Shown here in pieces: positions 8,585 through 18,061 of a stretch of 64,000 nt of DNA (positions within the stretch are counted from its first letter, which is position 1; each line of letters opens with the position of its first letter). Both the position numbers and the translations under genes were made by a program. The notes under the pieces were generated by a model. The model did not search any database. It had not been told where the DNA came from and saw only the letters and a list, made by a program, of their open reading frames with translations. Source of the DNA: Lachnoclostridium sp. An181 (GTDB lineage Bacteria > Bacillota > Clostridia > Lachnospirales > Lachnospiraceae); the NCBI RefSeq assembly GCF_002160325.1, contig NZ_NFKJ01000004.1, positions 62,001 to 126,000 of the forward strand, in the 5' to 3' direction.

Positions 8585-9859
8585 ATGATTAAGAAAGAAA
8601 TGATTGCAATGCTTTTAGCCGGGGGCCAGGGCAGCAGGCTGGGAGTGCTGACGGCAAAAGTTGCAAAACCTGCGGTTGCATTCGGTGGAAAATACAGAAT
8701 TATAGACTTTCCGCTCAGCAACTGCATCAATTCGGGCATTGATACAGTAGGCGTACTTACGCAGTATCAGCCGTTGAGACTGAATACGCATATTGGAATC
8801 GGTATCCCTTGGGATTTGGATAGAAATATCGGAGGGGTGACCATACTTCCTCCATATGAAAAGAGTGCCAATAGTGAATGGTACACTGGTACGGCAAATG
8901 CGATTTATCAGAACCTGAATTATATGGAGACATTTAATCCGGACTACGTATTGATCCTTTCCGGCGATCATATCTACAAGATGGATTATGAGGTAATGCT
9001 GGACTACCACAAAGAACACAATGCGGATATCACGATTGCCGCGATGCCTGTCCCGATCGAGGAGGCAAGCCGTTTTGGAGTGGTTGTGACAGACAGCGAG
9101 GGAAGGATTACAGAATTTGAGGAAAAACCTCCGAAACCTAAGAGCAATTTAGCGTCCATGGGTATCTATATTTTCAGCTGGCCTGTACTCAAAGAGGCTC
9201 TTGTGAAACTTTCCGAGCAGCCATCTTGTGACTTTGGAAAACATATCATTCCGTATTGTCATGAAAAGGGGTCACGAATTTTTGCCTACGAATATACCGG
9301 ATATTGGAAAGACGTAGGGACACTGAGTTCCTATTGGGAGGCTAATATGGAGCTGATAGATATCATTCCTGAATTCAATCTGTATGAAGAATTCTGGAAG
9401 ATTTATACAAACAGCGATATTATTCCTCCGCAGTATATTTCCGACAACTCTGTGATCGAAAAAAGTATCATAGGGGAAGGATCCGAGATTTACGGAGAGA
9501 TCCACAGCTCTGTGATCGGCTCGGGTGTGACAGTTGGAAAAGGAACAGTTATCAAAGACTCAATCATTATGAAAGATGTACATATTGGTGAAAATTGTGT
9601 GATCGATAAGTCGATCATTGCAGAAGGTGTGGAGATCAAAGATTCTGTTACACTTGGAATTGGCGGAGAAGTACCGAACAAAACAAAACCGAATATTTAT
9701 TCCGGAGGGCTTGTTACTATCGGAGAAAACTCTGTCATCCCGGAAGGGGTACAAGTCGGTAAAAACACAGCGATCAGCGGTGTGACTGTGAAAGAGGATT
9801 ATCCGGAAGGGGTTCTCGAGAGCGGTGAAACATTAATAAAGGCAGGTGAACGGGCATGA
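8585..9859 (+). CDS. glgC: Glucose-1-phosphate adenylyltransferase, catalytic subunit
   Basis: 424 aa. It makes ADP-glucose, the glucosyl donor for glycogen. The N-terminal pyrophosphorylase motif is [14 protein letters not shown], followed by [15 protein letters not shown] and the sugar-phosphate site [10 protein letters not shown]. The C-terminal part is a left-handed beta-helix of hexapeptide-like repeats. The ATG at 8585 follows GAAGGGGTGAGG; the 15 extra in-frame upstream codons include the promoter -10 and cannot all be transcribed. It overlaps glgD by 4 nt (ATGA), which indicates translational coupling. glgB lies 8 kb away, but no glycogen synthase is in the window. Confidence 0.96.
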   Translation: MIKKEMIAMLLAGGQGSRLGVLTAKVAKPAVAFGGKYRIIDFPLSNCINSGIDTVGVLTQYQPLRLNTHIGIGIPWDLDRNIGGVTILPPYEKSANSEWYTGTANAIYQNLNYMETFNPDYVLILSGDHIYKMDYEVMLDYHKEHNADITIAAMPVPIEEASRFGVVVTDSEGRITEFEEKPPKPKSNLASMGIYIFSWPVLKEALVKLSEQPSCDFGKHIIPYCHEKGSRIFAYEYTGYWKDVGTLSSYWEANMELIDIIPEFNLYEEFWKIYTNSDIIPPQYISDNSVIEKSIIGEGSEIYGEIHSSVIGSGVTVGKGTVIKDSIIMKDVHIGENCVIDKSIIAEGVEIKDSVTLGIGGEVPNKTKPNIYSGGLVTIGENSVIPEGVQVGKNTAISGVTVKEDYPEGVLESGETLIKAGERA

Positions 9860-10974
9860 GAGCAATAGGTATTATTTTAGCAGGCGGGAACAGCAAGAAG
9901 ATGCGTGAATTGACACATAAAAGGGCAGTGGCTGCGATGCCGGTTGCAGGAAGTTACAGATGTATCGACTTTGCTTTGAGCAATATGTCAAACTCTCATG
10001 TGCAAAAGGTAGCTGTTTTAACGCAGTATAATTCCAGGTCTCTGCATGAGCATTTGAATTCTTCCAAATGGTGGGATTTCGGGAGAAAGCAGGGAGGCCT
10101 TTTCGTATTCACCCCGACTATTACGGCGGAAAATAGTGACTGGTACAGAGGAACTGCTGATGCAATCTATCAAAATCTGGATTTCCTCAGAAGGTCACAC
10201 GAGCCATATGTCATCATTACGTCTGGTGATGCTGTGTACAAGCTGGATTACAATAAAGTGTTGGAATATCATATTGCAAAAAAAGCAGATATTACGGTTG
10301 TGTGCAAGGACTTGGAGCCGGGGGAAGATGCAAGCCGTTTCGGTACGATTAAGATGGATGAAACAATGAGGATCGATCAGTTTGAAGAAAAACCAATCGT
10401 TGCAAAATCCAACACGATCTCAACCGGAATTTATGTTATTCGCCGCAGGCTTCTGATGGAGCTCATAGAGAGCTGCGCAGAGGATGGAAGACATGACTTT
10501 GTAAATGACATTTTGATTCGTTATAAGAATCAGAAGAGGATTTATGGATATAAAATGAAAGATTACTGGAGCAATATTGCGACAGTGGATGCATATTATA
10601 AGACAAATATGGATTTCCTGAAGGCTGATGTAAGACATTATTTCTTTAAACAGCACCCGGATATCTATTCAAAAGTAAATGACCTGCCTCCGGCGAAATA
10701 CAATCCAGGAGCAGTTGTAAAGAACAGTCTTGTTTCCAGTGGCTGTATTATAAACGGAACAGTAGAAAATTCCATTATTTTCAGCAAGAGTTTTATTGGA
10801 AATAACTGTGTGATTAAAAATTCCATTATTCTAAATGATGTTTACCTTGGGGATAACGCGTATATTGAAAACTGTATTGTGGAGAGCAGAGACACTATCC
10901 GTGCCAATGCAAGACATGTTGGTGAAAATGGAGTTAAGGTCGTTGTAGAAAAGAATGAGAGGTATTCATTGTAA
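9856..10974 (+). CDS. glgD: GlgD, partner subunit of ADP-glucose pyrophosphorylase
   Basis: 372 aa. A GlgC homologue with the same fold ([14 protein letters not shown] at the N-terminus, [15 protein letters not shown]-terminal hexapeptide repeats) but an altered nucleotide loop: GNSKKM replaces the GQGSRL of GlgC, so the key arginine is lost. In Firmicutes GlgD forms a heteromer with GlgC and raises its activity with little activity of its own. Its start overlaps the glgC stop by 4 nt. The altered loop agrees with a non-catalytic role. Confidence 0.94.
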   Translation: MRAIGIILAGGNSKKMRELTHKRAVAAMPVAGSYRCIDFALSNMSNSHVQKVAVLTQYNSRSLHEHLNSSKWWDFGRKQGGLFVFTPTITAENSDWYRGTADAIYQNLDFLRRSHEPYVIITSGDAVYKLDYNKVLEYHIAKKADITVVCKDLEPGEDASRFGTIKMDETMRIDQFEEKPIVAKSNTISTGIYVIRRRLLMELIESCAEDGRHDFVNDILIRYKNQKRIYGYKMKDYWSNIATVDAYYKTNMDFLKADVRHYFFKQHPDIYSKVNDLPPAKYNPGAVVKNSLVSSGCIINGTVENSIIFSKSFIGNNCVIKNSIILNDVYLGDNAYIENCIVESRDTIRANARHVGENGVKVVVEKNERYSL

Positions 10975-11015
10975 AATGTGGACAATGGATCATCAGGAGA
11001 AAGGGGCTTGAAGTT

Positions 11016-11291
11016 ATGCAGATTACAGATGTACGTGTGCGCAAAGTAGCAAAAGAAGGTAAATTAAAAGCAGTGGTATCTATAACTATGGATGATGAGT
11101 TTGTAGTACATGATATCAAAGTGATTGAAGGAGAAAAAGGACTTTTCATCGCAATGCCAAGCAAAAAGGCGCTGGATGGAGAATACAGAGATATTGCGCA
11201 TCCAATCAATTCTGAGACAAGGGAGAGGATCCAATCCATCATCCTTGAAAAATACGAAGAAGCTCTTCGGGAAGTTCCGGAAGAGGAATAG
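11016..11291 (+). CDS. spoVG: SpoVG family RNA/DNA-binding regulator
   Basis: 91 aa, full length for the family. The highly conserved start ([10 protein letters not shown]), the core [20 protein letters not shown] and the motif [20 protein letters not shown] are all present. SpoVG is a small nucleic-acid-binding regulator linked to sporulation septation and surface genes in Firmicutes. It lies 41 nt after glgD and may be co-transcribed with the glycogen genes. A strong hairpin terminator follows. Confidence 0.95.
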   Translation: MQITDVRVRKVAKEGKLKAVVSITMDDEFVVHDIKVIEGEKGLFIAMPSKKALDGEYRDIAHPINSETRERIQSIILEKYEEALREVPEEE

Positions 11292-11322
11292 TAATTTGAA
11301 AATTTATGAAAAAGATTTAGAA

Positions 11323-11351
11323 AAGACCAGCCTTTTTTGGCTGGTCTTTTT
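11323..11351. terminator. Intrinsic terminator between spoVG and the RluA-family gene
   Basis: A 10-bp perfect stem (AAGACCAGCC / GGCTGGTCTT) with a T6 loop, followed by a T run. It lies between convergent genes and may stop both. Confidence 0.9.
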
Positions 11352-11360
11352 GCAGGCATT

Positions 11361-12032
11361 TTATTTTTCGTTATCAGATAAGAACGAAGGCGTTATCTGA
11401 AAGGATATTTTTTTCCCTGTGACAGGATGGAAAAATTCAAGTCTGTACGCGCACAAAGCAATCTGTGTCCACTGCCCGGGTACGTGGGAGGTTGGATTGT
11501 ATTTGGCATCACCCACAAGCGGACAGCCAGCACCAGCCATTTGCACCCGTATCTGGTGGTGGCGGCCTGTCTCAAGCCTGATTTCATAAAGATGCTTTCC
11601 GTCCTGGGATGGCATAAGGCGGTAGTGAAGAACAGCTTTTTTTGCGCCTGGCAGCATTTTATTGCATATACGGGAAGTGTTTGTTTTGGTATCCTTGATC
11701 AGATAGTCTGTCAAAATCCCTTCTTCGTCTGGAAGGGCACCTTCCAGAAGAGCAAGATAGTATTTTCCAAATTCCATACTGGTAAGTTGTCGGCTCAGCG
11801 TTCTGGCGGCACTTTTCGTCTTGGCAAATACGAGCAGCCCTTCCACCGGTTGGTCAAGTCTGTGGATAATGGCAAGGTAAGGCTCTTTCTTATGTTTTTG
11901 ATTTGTGTAAAGATAATTTTTCAGGATACTGACCATATCCGAAGTGCCTGCACAACGATTTTGCACAGCAATTTTTGCCGGTTTAAGGCAGACAAGGATC
12001 TCCTGGTCCTCATAAAGAATTTCTGGTTTCAT
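11361..12032 (-). CDS. RluA-family RNA pseudouridine synthase
   Basis: 223 aa. It isomerises uridine to pseudouridine in rRNA or tRNA. The catalytic motif IIHRLDQPVEGLLVFAK contains the invariant aspartate, and RLETGRHHQIRVQ and LVGDAKY are the other family signatures. The T of the usual HRLDxxTxG is V here. The ATG at 12032 was chosen because AAAGGAG lies 6 nt upstream; 12 more in-frame codons exist before it. There is no N-terminal S4 domain, so it is of the short RluA/RluC-catalytic-only type. The target position cannot be told from sequence. Confidence 0.88.
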   Translation of the reverse strand: MKPEILYEDQEILVCLKPAKIAVQNRCAGTSDMVSILKNYLYTNQKHKKEPYLAIIHRLDQPVEGLLVFAKTKSAARTLSRQLTSMEFGKYYLALLEGALPDEEGILTDYLIKDTKTNTSRICNKMLPGAKKAVLHYRLMPSQDGKHLYEIRLETGRHHQIRVQMAGAGCPLVGDAKYNPTSHVPGQWTQIALCAYRLEFFHPVTGKKISFQITPSFLSDNEK

Positions 12033-12115
12033 AAATAGCTCCTTTACTGTTAGGCGGACATTAGCCACTATAATTATTTAAACACAGGGATGATAAAAAT
12101 GTCAAACAGGATGCC

Positions 12116-12144
12116 TTGACAAAACTTAAGAAATTCGGTAGAAT
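12116..12144 (+). promoter_or_regulatory. proS promoter
   Basis: Consensus TTGACA (12116-12121), a 17-nt spacer and TAGAAT (12139-12144), just upstream of the T-box leader. Confidence 0.75.
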
Positions 12145-12150
12145 GACTTT

Positions 12151-12388
12151 CAATAACGATAATCAGGCGATGAAGAGGATCAGTACATGCAGGACATTTT
12201 GCAGAGAGAGAACAAAGAAGGTGCGAGTTCTTAGATGAAATGTGTGGAACCTACCTTGGAGCTACTGCGTGAAAGTGCAGCGTAGCCCGCGTTAAGGGCA
12301 AAAGAGAGAACTGTGGGTAGAGCAGTTAAGTAGGGTGGTACCGCCGAGTCTTTCGGTCCCTTTTTGGGACGAAGGGCCCGGCGTTTTT
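12151..12388 (+). promoter_or_regulatory. T-box riboswitch, proline-specific
   Basis: Leader RNA that senses uncharged tRNA. The T-box core AGGGTGGTACCGC is at 12333-12345. The terminator alternative (CGCCG, an inner GTCCC/GGGAC hairpin, CGGCG, then T5) ends at 12388. Stem I carries the usual ACCTTGGAGC segment, and the codon just before it, CCT at 12250-12252, is a proline codon and the likely specifier. The downstream gene is prolyl-tRNA synthetase, which agrees. Low charged tRNA-Pro would favour the antiterminator and read-through. Confidence 0.92.
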
Positions 12389-12459
12389 ATATCTCAAAGG
12401 CCTTTCGTCCAAGATATTAAAAGGCGGAATATTCCGCAGGAGAAAAGGAGAAGAAGAAC

Positions 12460-13902
12460 ATGGCCAATGAAAAGAAATTTGTAAAAGCGATTACTTCAAG
12501 AGATGAGAACTTTGCACAATGGTACACAGATGTTGTAAGAGAAGCGAGATTGTGTGAGTATTCAAGCGTAAAAGGATGTCTGATCTATCTTCCGAACGGA
12601 TATGCAATCTGGGAAAACATTCAGGCAGACCTGGATAAAAGATTTAAAGATACAGGTGTAGAAAATGTATACCTTCCAATGTTGATCCCAGAGAGCCTTC
12701 TTGAAAAAGAGGGAGACCATGTAGAGGGATTTGCGCCTGAGGTGGCATGGGTAACACATGGAGGAATGGAAAGACTTCAGGAAAGATTTTGTATCCGCCC
12801 TACATCCGAGACATTATTCTGCGATTACTGGAGCAAGAGTATTCAGTCCTACAGAGATTTGCCTAAGGTTTGGAATCAGTGGAACTCTGTACTTCGCTGG
12901 GAGAAAACGACAAGACCATTCCTGCGTTCCAGAGAGTTCTTGTGGCAGGAAGGACACACCATCCATGCAACATATGAAGAGGCGGAGGAGAGAACTCTTC
13001 TGATGTGGAAAGTATACCGTGACTTTATCAGCGAATCACTGGCGATTCCATATGTAGCTGGAAGAAAATCCGAGAGTGAAAAATTCGCAGGAGCACAGGA
13101 TACTTACACAGTTGAGGCATTGATGCATGACGGAAAAGCGCTTCAGTCTGCTACCAGCCATTTCTTTGGAAACGCATTTCCGGATGCATTTGATATCAAA
13201 TATGTAGACAAAAACAATGAATATCAGAGTGTATACGAGACTTCATGGGGACTTTCCACACGTATCATCGGAGCGATCATCATGGTTCACGGTGATGACA
13301 GCGGACTTGTACTTCCGCCAAGAATTGCTCCAAAACAGATACGTGTCATTCCGGTTGCACAGCATAAAGAGGGTGTTCTTGAAAAAGCAAATGAACTGGT
13401 TGACACACTCAAAGCAGCGGGATACAGAGTGGATATCGATGATACAGAAAAAACACCGGGCTGGAAATTCAGCGAACAGGAAATGCAGGGAATTCCGCTG
13501 CGTATAGAAATCGGTCCAAAAGATATCGAGAAGAACCAAGTTGTTGTTGTACGTCGTGACACAAGGGAGAAGATGGTATTCTCCATTGATGAAGTGGCTG
13601 ACAAACTGTTTGATGTTCTGGAGACAATTCAAAAAGATATGTATGACAGAGCAAAGGCGTTCCTTGATAAACATATCGATGAAGCTGTGACGATGGACGA
13701 AATGGTAGAAAAATTTAAAGAAAACCGCGGATTTATCAAAGCAATGTGGTGCGGGGAAGAGGAATGTGAAGGTGAAATCAAATACGCAACAGGTGGAGCA
13801 TCCACAAGATGTCTCATTGAAGATGAAGAGCCTATTTCCGACAAGTGTATTTTCTGCGGAAAGCCTGCGAAATTCAAAGCTTATTTTGGAAAATCATACT
13901 AA
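12460..13902 (+). CDS. proS: Prolyl-tRNA synthetase, archaeal/eukaryote-like type
   Basis: 480 aa class II synthetase that charges tRNA-Pro. It has the motif 2 region VLRWEKTTRPFLRSREFLWQ, and RPTSETLFCDYW is a ProRS signature. It lacks the large editing insertion of the 570-aa bacterial enzyme. It has the C-terminal zinc-like domain of the short type, with four cysteines (CGEEEC and CIFCG), and ends in Tyr, as is usual for this group. The start has AAAAGGAGAAG upstream. Expression is controlled by the proline T-box. Confidence 0.95.
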   Translation: MANEKKFVKAITSRDENFAQWYTDVVREARLCEYSSVKGCLIYLPNGYAIWENIQADLDKRFKDTGVENVYLPMLIPESLLEKEGDHVEGFAPEVAWVTHGGMERLQERFCIRPTSETLFCDYWSKSIQSYRDLPKVWNQWNSVLRWEKTTRPFLRSREFLWQEGHTIHATYEEAEERTLLMWKVYRDFISESLAIPYVAGRKSESEKFAGAQDTYTVEALMHDGKALQSATSHFFGNAFPDAFDIKYVDKNNEYQSVYETSWGLSTRIIGAIIMVHGDDSGLVLPPRIAPKQIRVIPVAQHKEGVLEKANELVDTLKAAGYRVDIDDTEKTPGWKFSEQEMQGIPLRIEIGPKDIEKNQVVVVRRDTREKMVFSIDEVADKLFDVLETIQKDMYDRAKAFLDKHIDEAVTMDEMVEKFKENRGFIKAMWCGEEECEGEIKYATGGASTRCLIEDEEPISDKCIFCGKPAKFKAYFGKSY

Positions 13903-13938
13903 AATATTGATATGTCTGTCCAAAGACAAAGAAAAGAT

Positions 13939-13968
13939 AAGGAGGACTCCGTTGGGAGTCCTTCTTTG
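13939..13968 (+). terminator. proS terminator
   Basis: A 12-bp stem with one G-T pair (AAGGAGGACTCC / GGAGTCCTTCTT), a GTTG loop and a short T tract, 37 nt after the stop. Confidence 0.8.
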
Positions 13969-14130
13969 TGTTATCACCAGAGTTCAAGTATTTGGATGAA
14001 AAATTTTAAGACTCCCAATATAGACAAAAATGCACTTAACATGTAATAATTTTAAAAATAAATAATATTCTGACGATTATATTTAGAAATATAAAATGAG
14101 AAAAATTAAAATAAAAATATGAAAAAAGTG

Positions 14131-14159
14131 TTGACAAATAAAAACACAGGTGCTATTAT
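14131..14159 (+). promoter_or_regulatory. Near-consensus extended -10 promoter with no gene behind it
   Basis: TTGACA (14131-14136), exactly 17 nt, then TATTAT (14154-14159) preceded by TGC, an extended -10. It is one of the best sigma-A promoters in the window, yet no gene of normal length follows for 900 nt. Confidence 0.75.
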
Positions 14160-14165
14160 AAAGTC

Positions 14166-14990
14166 AACCTAAATGAAACAGGAAATCCTGATAAGAAAAC
14201 CACAGGGTATCTGAAATGGGAGGGAAACTAATTACTTTCGAAAGATAGAAGAACTGAAGGTAAGGTTTCCGAAATATATATCATTTCTGACGAGAAAGGA
14301 AATGATTGAAAAGAGGAATCATTCAGAGAATATCAATGAGAGGAAAGGTTTTCAAGTAGGAGAAGAGGTTTTCAAAATTTAGGGAATGAATTTAAATGAA
14401 AGGAGGCTTTTACCCTTGGATAATTTCGAACAGTCAATTCAATATGTCAGTGGTATGGCAAATAAAGGTTCCTGTGATAAAAGCCTTTATATGAATAGAT
14501 AAATCCAGTAAAAAAAGTAATGAAAAAGTAACCGAAGAGTATCAGAACTGGAAGATAGAAAATTATACATTTGCAGACATATTGAAAAAATACCACATAA
14601 GTACTCGAACATGTGTAAAGAAACATGGAGAAGAGAAAGAAAAGATTTCATTTTCGATCATGAGTGGAAAAGTTACAGAAGGAATAATTGAGTAGAAAAG
14701 TTGCTTGTCAGTTGTGTCGCTGATAAAAGATTTAGGAAAGGTTATAGATAAGAGTAACTGAGTATTGTGTAAGAAATGAAATGATGTGAAAGAAATTATA
14801 GATCAGGATCTTAGGGAGATGGATTTATGGTTTAGTTGGAAAACGTGATATTGGCTTAAATGGTTAAGGTAATATTCGTTTTATAAAACAGGGCTCACAG
14901 GAAATTAAAATTTTCCTTCGGTATATATTTGAGGACAATTGAATATCAAAAATAAACCGCTATAATGCAAGTTGTAGCGGTTTATTTTTT
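14166..14990 (+). ncRNA. Candidate long structured non-coding RNA (about 0.82 kb)
   Basis: No reading frame in this stretch exceeds about 60 codons, and none has family-like sequence. It runs from a near-consensus promoter to a strong intrinsic terminator. Inside are helices GGAAAC/GTTTCC (14223-14228 with 14265-14270), two mutually exclusive hairpins sharing 14301-14306 (partner 14280-14287 or 14317-14323), a direct repeat GGTTTTCAA at 14347 and 14367, and a 9-bp long-range helix AGGCTTTTA/TAAAAGCCT (14404-14412 with 14478-14486). I do not recognise an RNA family. The alternative is a decayed gene: a 38-codon frame at 14387 and an overlapping frame ending near 14694 (containing NWKIENYTFADILKKYH) could be remnants. 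Confidence 0.4.
14948..14990 (+). terminator. Strong intrinsic terminator of the orphan transcription unit
   Basis: A perfect 15-bp stem (arms 14948-14962 and 14975-14989, core AAACCGCTA/TAGCGGTTT) ending in T6. No recognised gene lies upstream of it. Confidence 0.85.
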
Positions 14991-15017
14991 GACATTGAAG
15001 ATGCCGTATGGTAAACT
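14989..15017 (+). promoter_or_regulatory. Predicted promoter of the TPR-AAA protein gene
   Basis: TTGACA (14989-14994) starts inside the T tract of the preceding terminator; a 17-nt spacer leads to TAAACT (15012-15017). Confidence 0.55.
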
Positions 15018-15083
15018 GTATACGTGTAATTGTCTATTTTAGTTTGATATGAGAGGGTAAAATAATCAATAGAGGTGAAGACG

Positions 15084-17936
15084 TTGGATAAATATGAATA
15101 TCGCGTAAAAACAGAGCAGATGCTCGAATATATGAATGACAGAGCCTATGATAAAGCAATGGAAATTGCAGAATCGATTGACTGGCGTAAAGTGAAGAAT
15201 ATCTCTATGTTGAATTCAGTGAGTGAAATCTATGAGTTGAACGGCGAATACCAGAAAAGCCGGGAGATTTTGTTTCTTGCATATGACCGTTCCCCGAGCA
15301 GCAGAAAGGTCGTATATCGCCTCGGAACCTTGGCCCTGAAACTGAAGGATGTAAGCGAAGCGTTGGACTGCTATGAAGAATTCTTAAGTATTGCCCCAAA
15401 GGATCCGAATCAATACATTCTGCACTACAAGATACTGAAAGCGCAGAAAGCTCCGATTGAACAACAGATAGAGGCTTTGGAGGCATTTAAAAAAGCAGAA
15501 TATGTGGAAAAATGGGCTTATGAACTTGCAAAGCTCTATAAACTTGCGGGTAGAACAGCGGAATGTCTCGAAGAATGTGATGATTTGATCTTGTGGTTCA
15601 GTGAGGGCAAATATGTATATAAAGCTATGGAACTGAAAATGCAGTATAAGCCTTTGACACCTCTGCAGCAGGAGAAGTACGAACACCGCTTTGATGGCGG
15701 AAGGCGTGCAGAGAAAATTGAGATGCCTAAAGATAATATAGAGGAGAAACTGGAAAGTATGGCGCAGGAAGAGCTGGAGTACGTGGAAGATGAAGTGGAA
15801 GATGTAGCTTTCAGCCGTACAGTTGAGATTCCGGCAGAAAAAATCCAGACTGCCTTAAACGAAGAAAGAAAAGAAGAGAAGGACGCTGAGGAAAAAGCGG
15901 ATAGCACTGTGGATGAGGTGGATATAAGACAGGAAACTGAGGAAGAGACAAGGAGTGTAAAAGCGCCGCAGCAGGAAAAAGAGAGTAAAGGAGCAGCAGC
16001 TGTTGGCGTGACAGCAGGTACTTTGGCGGGAATGGTTTCAGGGGCAGCTGCGGAAGGAATTGCAGAAACTGTCAAAGCCAAGACGGAGGCGAGAGTGCGG
16101 GCAAAAAATATGAAAGTCAGAAGACCGAAAACAGTGTCTCCGGAAATAGAGAAGGTACTGGAGGAATCAAAAGACACTCCGGACACGGTGTCCGCTGATT
16201 CAAAGGTGGAAGATAAAATCAGTGGTCAGATGAAGATAGAAGATATCCTTCAAGGCTGGGAAGAAAAGCAGAAACAGGTTTTAAAAGAGATAGAAGAGAA
16301 ACGTAAGAAATCAGAAGAAGAGGCATTGAATAAGGCGAAAGAAAGTGTGGAAGAGCAGCCATCACTTTTATCGGAAGAGCTTCAAAAGCTGATGGATGAA
16401 CTTGAGAATGGGGAGAGTGGAGACGCCGCCTACGATTCCTGGGAAACAGAAGAAAAAGAGAAGGATGAAAAGACAGGTGAAACCGAGCAGGTTGAGAACA
16501 TGGGGGATTTGGTAGAAGAATTAAAAATCAGCCATGTGGAAGAGGAGGTTGAAGAGAAAGAGGGCCTGGAAGAGGATTCAGAAGAATTTGAAGACTTTGA
16601 CAGCTTTGAGGAAGAGGAAGATTTTGAGGGTGAACTGGAGCTTCCTGAGGAAATACAAGAGGAAGAAGAAACTGTTCAGGGGGAAACTGTACAGAAGGAA
16701 GAAACGTTTTCACAGGAGAAAAGCATACAGAAAGAAGAGCTTGAGGAGACAAAAGAAGAGCTCATAGAGGAGACACTCGAAATAGAGGAGCCGGCTGAGC
16801 AGATGAAAGCCGGAGAGGATCTGGATGCAACGATTGAACTGAAAGATATTCATATGAAGTCCGAAGAGGATCAGGAAGAACTGGATGAATTCTGGGATGA
16901 GTCCGAGGAGCCGTATGAAGAGTCCGATGAGAGCGAGTGGGAAGAAGGCGAGGATCTGACGGATGAAGAGCTGGTTGAGACTAATTTTGAAGAGGAAGAA
17001 AAGGCAAATGAGATTTCTGGAAAAGAAGAGCAGGCAGATCAGGAAGAGCCTATAGAGTATGATGAGCCGGATCCGATAATCAAACGTTCTCCGGGAGGAG
17101 TTGTGTACGATACGGGGTTTGTTGTACAGGGAAGATATGATCTGGATGCGCAAAGTGAAGTCGGGTTAAAGGCAGGACTGACACAGGAGCAGAAAAAACT
17201 GTTTTCCTACTTCGTTCCGGTCAGAGGAATGAGCGAGCAGCTTGTGGATGTGCTGGATGCTGATAAAAAGTGCAAAAACAGATACGGAACATCCAGAACA
17301 GGAAATCTTCTTATTATCGGAAGAAAAGGCAGTGGTAAGACTGTGCTTGCAGTTGATGTTGTGAAAGCGATTCAGAAACAGCGCAAGATGAAACAGGGAA
17401 AAGTGGCCATTATTACCGGTGAATCTTTGAATAAAAAGGATTTAAACACCATTGTACAGAAACTGTACGGTGGAGCGCTGATTGTTGAAAAAGCCAGCAA
17501 GATTGACCAGCGCACACTGGAAGAACTTAATGAGCTGATGGAAGGTCAGACTGGAGAGATGCTCATTGTGCTGGAAGAACAGAGAAAACCGATGGAAGAT
17601 CTGCTCTCCAGAAATCTAAGATTCAAGAAAAAGTTTACTTCATGCCTGGAGCTTCCTGTATTTATCAATGATGAACTTGTAACATTTGGGCAGACATACG
17701 CAAAAGAGAATGGATACAGGATTGACGAGATGGGGATTTTGGCATTGTACAGCAGAATTGATATGATGCAGAAAGAGGATCATATTGTCACGGTTGCAGA
17801 GGTCAAGGAAGTTATGGACGATGCGATCGCCCATTCGCAGAAAGCAAATATGAAACATTTCGTGAAACGGGTATTTGGCAGAAGTACAGATGACACCAAC
17901 AGAATTATTTTGAAGGAAGAAGATTTCAAAATTTAA
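15084..17936 (+). CDS. TPR protein with acidic linker and degenerate CbbX/SpoVK-like AAA domain
   Basis: 950 aa. Residues ~1-210 form TPR-like helical repeats (EIYELNGEYQKSREILFLAY, LGTLALKLKDVSEALDCYEE). Residues ~220-670 are highly charged, Glu-rich and probably disordered, with one Ala/Gly-rich hydrophobic patch near 310-330 (GVTAGTLAGMVSGAAAEG). The C-terminal ~250 residues look like a CbbX/SpoVK AAA module: P-loop GRKGSGKT near 746, but GGALIVEKA near 796 where active relatives have GGVLFIDEA, and NLRFKKKF where they have NPGLRSRF. ATP binding may survive without hydrolysis. TTG at 15084 was chosen because AGAGGTGAAG precedes it; a GTG lies three codons earlier. The function is not known. 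Confidence 0.8.
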   Translation: MDKYEYRVKTEQMLEYMNDRAYDKAMEIAESIDWRKVKNISMLNSVSEIYELNGEYQKSREILFLAYDRSPSSRKVVYRLGTLALKLKDVSEALDCYEEFLSIAPKDPNQYILHYKILKAQKAPIEQQIEALEAFKKAEYVEKWAYELAKLYKLAGRTAECLEECDDLILWFSEGKYVYKAMELKMQYKPLTPLQQEKYEHRFDGGRRAEKIEMPKDNIEEKLESMAQEELEYVEDEVEDVAFSRTVEIPAEKIQTALNEERKEEKDAEEKADSTVDEVDIRQETEEETRSVKAPQQEKESKGAAAVGVTAGTLAGMVSGAAAEGIAETVKAKTEARVRAKNMKVRRPKTVSPEIEKVLEESKDTPDTVSADSKVEDKISGQMKIEDILQGWEEKQKQVLKEIEEKRKKSEEEALNKAKESVEEQPSLLSEELQKLMDELENGESGDAAYDSWETEEKEKDEKTGETEQVENMGDLVEELKISHVEEEVEEKEGLEEDSEEFEDFDSFEEEEDFEGELELPEEIQEEEETVQGETVQKEETFSQEKSIQKEELEETKEELIEETLEIEEPAEQMKAGEDLDATIELKDIHMKSEEDQEELDEFWDESEEPYEESDESEWEEGEDLTDEELVETNFEEEEKANEISGKEEQADQEEPIEYDEPDPIIKRSPGGVVYDTGFVVQGRYDLDAQSEVGLKAGLTQEQKKLFSYFVPVRGMSEQLVDVLDADKKCKNRYGTSRTGNLLIIGRKGSGKTVLAVDVVKAIQKQRKMKQGKVAIITGESLNKKDLNTIVQKLYGGALIVEKASKIDQRTLEELNELMEGQTGEMLIVLEEQRKPMEDLLSRNLRFKKKFTSCLELPVFINDELVTFGQTYAKENGYRIDEMGILALYSRIDMMQKEDHIVTVAEVKEVMDDAIAHSQKANMKHFVKRVFGRSTDDTNRIILKEEDFKI

Positions 17937-17958
17937 GGCGAAAAACAGGAAATAGAGA

Positions 17959-18003
17959 AAAGAGTTTTGCAGCTGAAAATAGTTTGCAAAACTCTTTCTT
18001 TTT
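17959..18003 (+). terminator. Terminator after the TPR-AAA gene
   Basis: A 13-bp perfect stem AAAGAGTTTTGCA / TGCAAAACTCTTT followed by CTTTTT. Confidence 0.85.
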
Positions 18004-18061
18004 ATGTCCCGCTAAAGTATAATAGATTTATATATCGGCGTGTTGATAGGAGAGTGAGGAC

